A DNA stretch of 33,993 nucleotides from Desertibaculum subflavum (GTDB taxonomy: Bacteria > Pseudomonadota > Alphaproteobacteria > Ferrovibrionales > Ferrovibrionaceae): NCBI GenBank assembly GCA_003576705.1, contig QOZS01000056.1:1-33993 (forward strand), in the 5' to 3' direction. Positions 30,888 through 33,993 of the stretch are shown piece by piece; the first letter of the stretch is position 1; each line of letters starts with the position of its first letter. The notes below the pieces were generated by a model, which worked only from the letters and a program-made list of their open reading frames with translations, ran no database searches and was not told where the DNA came from. A program made the position numbers and the translations under genes.

Positions 30888-32531
30888 ATGATGAAGACCG
30901 TTATCGGTCAATCCGCATGCACCTCGGAGAAAACCGCCATTCGGGCCTCGTGGACACGCCGGGCCGGCCGCGCGCTCTACTTCCTCGCCCTGCCGGCCGT
31001 GGCGCTGACTGCCAGCGCTGGTGCCTGGGCCGAGGTGGCCAACTACTCGCTGTCGACCAAGACGATCTACATCCAGCCGGGCGCACGATCGGGAAGCGTC
31101 ACGGTGCTGCTGCATGCCACCAACGTGAACCCCGAGGCCATGGACAAACCGCTGTCCACGCCGGTCGACCTCGGCAAACCGGACGGCGACACGAAGGTCG
31201 GCTTCGAAGCCGCGGAGATGCCGCGGGGCAAATCCAGCCGCACCTGGCTTCTGACGGTCGACGCCACCAGGCTGCCGCTCAACGCGTCGCAGCAGCGCTA
31301 CATCCAGGTCGAGCTCGCCGGCGAAACCAGAACTCTCGACTACACCCTGAGCAACCTGCCCACGGCGGCATTCGAGTGGACGGTCGTGCCGTTGCCCGCC
31401 GAGTTCAGCCAGGAAGCGGGCAAACCCATTGCGATCGGTGTCACCGTTGGGCCGGTACCGGCGACGAATGTCAGCCTGTCGGGCACCACGCTGGTCGAAG
31501 CGCGCACCAAGCATCGGCTGGCCGGGGAGCGGCTCACGCTCTGCCGCGCGCCGAGCGGCTGCGACGGCACTCCGCTCACGCTCGAACCGAACCGGTCGCA
31601 CCGGCTCTGGCTGCTGCCGACCGGGGACGATGCCCTGATCGGCAAGTTCAGCGGCACCATCACCCTCACCGCGGCCGAGAAGCCGATCGGCGGCACCGCC
31701 AGCGCGACGATCTTCGCGACCACGAGCGCGCGCCGGTGGCTCGGGGTCGCCGTGATCTTGCTTGGCGTCGCCGTGGGGTGGGGCCTGACCGGGCCGCTGC
31801 GGAGCTGGATGCGACGTCTGCAGCTGCTGCGTCCCGCCGCGGTGCTTGTCGACAAGCTCGCAGCCTTGCGCCCGCGACTGGACGGTTCGCCCGGCGAAAC
31901 TGCGGAGCTGCGGAAAGCCTTGAACGGCATCGAGGCAGAGCTGAGCGAGGCCGTCCTGGAGCAGGAGGGCCACCTGCCGGCGCACATCCCCTGGCCCTGG
32001 AGCAGCGACGGGCCGAACCCGACGGCCTATCGCGACTACCTGCAGGCGCGGAGCCAGCAGGTCGCATGCCTGGACATGTTGATCGAAGCCGTGAGCGACC
32101 TGCGCAGGCTGTGGGCGGCCGCCGCGCCGCCAGATCAGCCGCGTTATGAAGCGGCGATCAACGAGATCGATGAGCTGGCATCGGCGCGCCGGACCGACGC
32201 GGCCGCGTTGGCGCAAGCCATCGCCGCGATCATGGCCCGCGCACAGCCCGCTGCGAAGGGCCTCCGCGCACCGAGCGCCCCGGCGCCGACACGATACGAG
32301 CAGCTCACCGTCGCGACGCGCCGGCTGAGCCTCGCGGTGTGGGCCGGCTACGCGGCGCTCACGGTCGCGCTCGGCGCCTACGTCCTGGTCTGGACCAACA
32401 ACGGCTTCGGCGTCGGCCTGGATTATCTCGATTGCCTGTTCTGGGGCGCCGGTCTGCCGGCGGCAACGCAACTCGCACAAGCGACGCCGGCCACGGTGGC
32501 GACGGCGCTGGGCGTGTCGAACGCGAAGTAG
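30888..32531 (+). CDS. membrane protein with secreted beta-rich and cytoplasmic helical domains
   Basis: A 547-residue protein with a signal peptide at about 24-48 (ending GAWA). Residues about 50-280 are beta-rich and Thr/Val-rich and look like two Ig-like domains in the periplasm. TM1 is at about 284-304. A helical domain at about 305-478 should lie in the cytoplasm. TM2 is at about 481-503, and a hydrophobic C-terminal segment (DYLDCLFWGAGLP, about 512-524) may be a re-entrant or third helix. The layout suits a transducer between an outside event and cytoplasmic partners such as the two proteases. That is inference. I use the first of two adjacent ATGs (30888). No family is recognised. Confidence 0.8.
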   Translation: MMKTVIGQSACTSEKTAIRASWTRRAGRALYFLALPAVALTASAGAWAEVANYSLSTKTIYIQPGARSGSVTVLLHATNVNPEAMDKPLSTPVDLGKPDGDTKVGFEAAEMPRGKSSRTWLLTVDATRLPLNASQQRYIQVELAGETRTLDYTLSNLPTAAFEWTVVPLPAEFSQEAGKPIAIGVTVGPVPATNVSLSGTTLVEARTKHRLAGERLTLCRAPSGCDGTPLTLEPNRSHRLWLLPTGDDALIGKFSGTITLTAAEKPIGGTASATIFATTSARRWLGVAVILLGVAVGWGLTGPLRSWMRRLQLLRPAAVLVDKLAALRPRLDGSPGETAELRKALNGIEAELSEAVLEQEGHLPAHIPWPWSSDGPNPTAYRDYLQARSQQVACLDMLIEAVSDLRRLWAAAAPPDQPRYEAAINEIDELASARRTDAAALAQAIAAIMARAQPAAKGLRAPSAPAPTRYEQLTVATRRLSLAVWAGYAALTVALGAYVLVWTNNGFGVGLDYLDCLFWGAGLPAATQLAQATPATVATALGVSNAK

Positions 32532-32570
32532 TGCGTACCTGTCAACCAACCCTGCGAAGGAGACATGACG

Positions 32571-33383
32571 ATGGCGAAGAAAGCGATTTGCGTCGGCATC
32601 AACGACTATCCCGGCAGCGGGAACGACCTGAACGGCTGCCTGAACGATTGCGACGATTGGGCGGCGCTGCTGCGCGACGGCTTCAGCTTCGATGCCGTCG
32701 ACCAGATCAAGGACCGCGCGGCAACCATGGCGGCCATGACCGGCGCGCTGGAACGGCTGGTGACCAAGGCGAGGCCGGACGACGTGCTGGTCTTCACCTA
32801 TTCCGGGCACGGCACCTGGGTGCCGGACGATCCGGACAACCCGGACGAGGCGGACAACCGCGACGAGGCGCTGTGCGCGCACGACGGCATCATCCTCGAC
32901 GATCAGATCCGCGAGATCATCAGCAGGCTCACGCCCGGCGCGCGGCTCACGGTGATCAGCGATTCCTGCCATTCCGGCTCGGTGACGCGGGCGTTGCTGC
33001 GGCATGCCGCGAACTCGGCGCGCAGCGGCATGGAGGCCCAACGCCAGGCGAGGCCGCGCTTCATGCCACCGTCGGACGACATGCTGGCCCGGCGGGCCCG
33101 AGGTCTGCCGGTGCGCCGTCGCGCCTTCTATCCGGAGACCGGCATGAGTGAGCTGCTGATCACGGGCTGCAACTCTCTGGAGTACTCTTACGACGCCCAC
33201 CTCAACGGCCGCTTCAATGGAGCGATGACGGCCAATGCGATCCAGATCATCAAGTCGGATCCGACCCTCACCTATGCCAACTTCCACAAGCAGCTGCGGC
33301 AGTTGCTACCGAGCAATCAGTTCCCGCAGAGCCCGCAGCTCGAAGGCCCGGACAGCATGAAGTCCCGTCGGTTGTTCACCTAG
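32571..33383 (+). CDS. caspase-family (C14) cysteine protease, metacaspase-like
   Basis: A 270-residue protease that is almost wholly the caspase domain. The fold starts at KKAICVGINDYPGSGNDLNGC. The catalytic His80 is in YSGHGT and Cys133 in ISDSCHSGS, with Asp131 just before it, as in metacaspases and related bacterial enzymes that cut after Arg or Lys. There is no signal peptide, prodomain or extra module, so its control must come from elsewhere, perhaps from the S8 enzyme or the membrane protein. I chose the ATG at 32571 because AGGAG (32558-32562) is 8 nt away; the ATG at 32565 is only 2 nt from it. It is the last gene of the run and is followed by a strong hairpin. Confidence 0.93.
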   Translation: MAKKAICVGINDYPGSGNDLNGCLNDCDDWAALLRDGFSFDAVDQIKDRAATMAAMTGALERLVTKARPDDVLVFTYSGHGTWVPDDPDNPDEADNRDEALCAHDGIILDDQIREIISRLTPGARLTVISDSCHSGSVTRALLRHAANSARSGMEAQRQARPRFMPPSDDMLARRARGLPVRRRAFYPETGMSELLITGCNSLEYSYDAHLNGRFNGAMTANAIQIIKSDPTLTYANFHKQLRQLLPSNQFPQSPQLEGPDSMKSRRLFT

Positions 33384-33397
33384 GCAACGGCGTGTTC

Positions 33398-33438
33398 CGC
33401 CGCCCCGCGTCGCCTCGACCCGGCGGTGCGGGGCGGCG
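33398..33438 (+). terminator. terminator-like hairpin after the caspase gene
   Basis: A perfect 11-bp stem (CGCCGCCCCGC at 33398-33408 and GCGGGGCGGCG at 33428-33438) with a 19-nt loop, 14 bp after the stop codon. No T run follows, so it may work with Rho or only protect the RNA end. It fits the end of the six-gene run. Confidence 0.5.
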
Positions 33439-33584
33439 CCCCGATCCGTAAAGGGCGAGCCCGCGCATGCGGATCGGTCCCGCCCATTGCTGCTGAAGGA
33501 GATCGCAACCAGCACCACGAATAAGGGGCGCGGCCCGGCGACTATCCTGTTCTTCTGAAGAAAACGGATTGTTTCCAAGTAAAC

Positions 33585-33675
33585 TGGCGGAGGGAGTGGG
33601 ATTCGAACCCACGATACCCTTTAGGGGTATACACACTTTCCAGGCGTGCGCCTTCGACCACTCGGCCATCCCTCC
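33585..33675 (-). tRNA. tRNA-Ser(GGA)
   Basis: A 91-nt tRNA on the minus strand. The acceptor arms GGAGGGA (33675-33669) and TCCCTCC pair perfectly, followed by discriminator G and an encoded CCA. The anticodon stem CACGC/GTGTG carries the loop CTGGAAA, so the anticodon is GGA (codons UCC and UCU). The long variable arm (TACCCCTAAAGGGGTA) is the class II mark of serine. The T-loop reads GGTTCGAATCC. Its 3' end points towards the protease cluster. Confidence 0.97.
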
Positions 33676-33693
33676 GGCGCTTGGGAGGCGCGC

Positions 33694-33721
33694 AATATAT
33701 CGGCGGCCGGGCCGGGCGCAA
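33694..33721 (-). promoter_or_regulatory. promoter of tRNA-Ser
   Basis: On the minus strand TTGCGC (33721-33716) and TATATT (33699-33694) are separated by 16 bp and end 18 bp before the mature 5' end of the tRNA. The AT-rich -10 stands out in very GC-rich DNA. Confidence 0.6.
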
Positions 33722-33798
33722 CCCGGCCGGATCGGCCGGTCGCCGCGCGGTGGCGGGCGGCGTTGCAGGCGCGCCATGTCGCGTGACATGTTCGCACC

Positions 33799-33993
33799 AT
33801 GCCCAATGGAAGACCCAACCGCCTCGTCGTGTTCGATTGCGACGGCACGCTGGTGGACAGCCAGCACCACATCACCGATTGCATGGCCGCCGCCTTCGGC
33901 GAGCAGGGGCTGGCGCCGCCGCCGGCCGCGGCCGTGCGGGCCGTGGTCGGCCTCGCGCTGGCGGAGGCGATCGCCCGGCTGGTGCCGGCCGGC
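33799..33993 (+). CDS. HAD-family phosphatase, 5' part only
   Basis: The first 65 codons of a gene cut by the window edge. Residues 8-19 read RLVVFDCDGTLVDS in part, the HAD motif 1 in which the first Asp (Asp13) is the nucleophile and the next Asp the acid. The following helical region (ITDCMAAAFGEQGL) is the start of a phosphoglycolate-phosphatase-type cap. The family includes Gph and pyrophosphatases, so the substrate cannot be told from this part. The ATG at 33799 has no strong ribosome site, but the homology begins right after it. Confidence 0.85.
   Translation, partial: MPNGRPNRLVVFDCDGTLVDSQHHITDCMAAAFGEQGLAPPPAAAVRAVVGLALAEAIARLVPAG

Noticed and set aside
30381..33287. A 968-residue open frame on the minus strand opposite the lipoprotein, membrane protein and caspase genes.
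   Set aside because: It is antisense to genes with clear motifs and ribosome sites, has Arg/Gly/His-rich composition typical of GC-rich shadow frames, and shows no domain.

Overview
The window is about 34 kb of high-GC chromosome-like DNA. It most resembles an alphaproteobacterium of the Rhodospirillales/Rhizobiales type. The basis is the dense G/C third positions, the rut-type pyrimidine genes, a BetT-like carrier beside a DAO-family oxidoreductase, and a bacterial tRNA-Ser(GGA) with encoded CCA. This lineage call is inference; no rRNA or marker gene is present. I see no transposase, integrase, CRISPR array or plasmid replication/partition set.

Left part (1-8 kb): a protein built from two tandem copies of a winged-helix plus helical unit (minus strand), an epoxide-hydrolase-like enzyme, a secreted triple-repeat PepSY-like protein, a large methyl-accepting chemotaxis protein, and a compact rutA-rutC-rutD run for uracil ring cleavage that lacks rutB.

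Middle part (8-16 kb, mostly plus strand): a polytopic membrane protein of GT-C glycosyltransferase type, a zinc metallopeptidase translationally coupled to a D-Ala-D-Ala-ligase-like ATP-grasp enzyme, a large Tat-exported protein of unknown function, a TerB-like protein, and a convergent muramidase with a peptidoglycan-binding domain. This looks like an envelope or stress neighbourhood.

Catabolic block (16-23.8 kb, all minus strand): tetR, AidB-like acyl-CoA dehydrogenase, SDR, bicupin, then DAO-family FAD oxidoreductase and betT. The tetR leader carries two matching palindromes, and tetR overlaps the dehydrogenase by 4 nt, so this is probably one TetR-controlled regulon.

Right part (24-33.4 kb) is the most unusual. 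A SARP-type regulator with TolB-like and TPR regions (minus) is divergent from a plus-strand run of six genes: a soluble PAP2/haloperoxidase-fold protein with an N-terminal NAD tripeptide repeat, a subtilisin-family (S8) protease without a signal peptide, a small unknown protein, a lipoprotein with a glycine-rich hydrophobic hairpin and coiled coil, a membrane protein with a secreted beta-rich domain and a cytoplasmic helical domain, and a caspase-family (C14) protease. An 11-bp direct repeat of the kind SARP regulators bind lies in the divergent promoter. Two different self-contained proteases plus membrane parts under one regulator make this the best candidate for an undescribed signalling, stress or defence system. 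A tRNA-Ser(GGA) and the start of a HAD phosphatase close the window.
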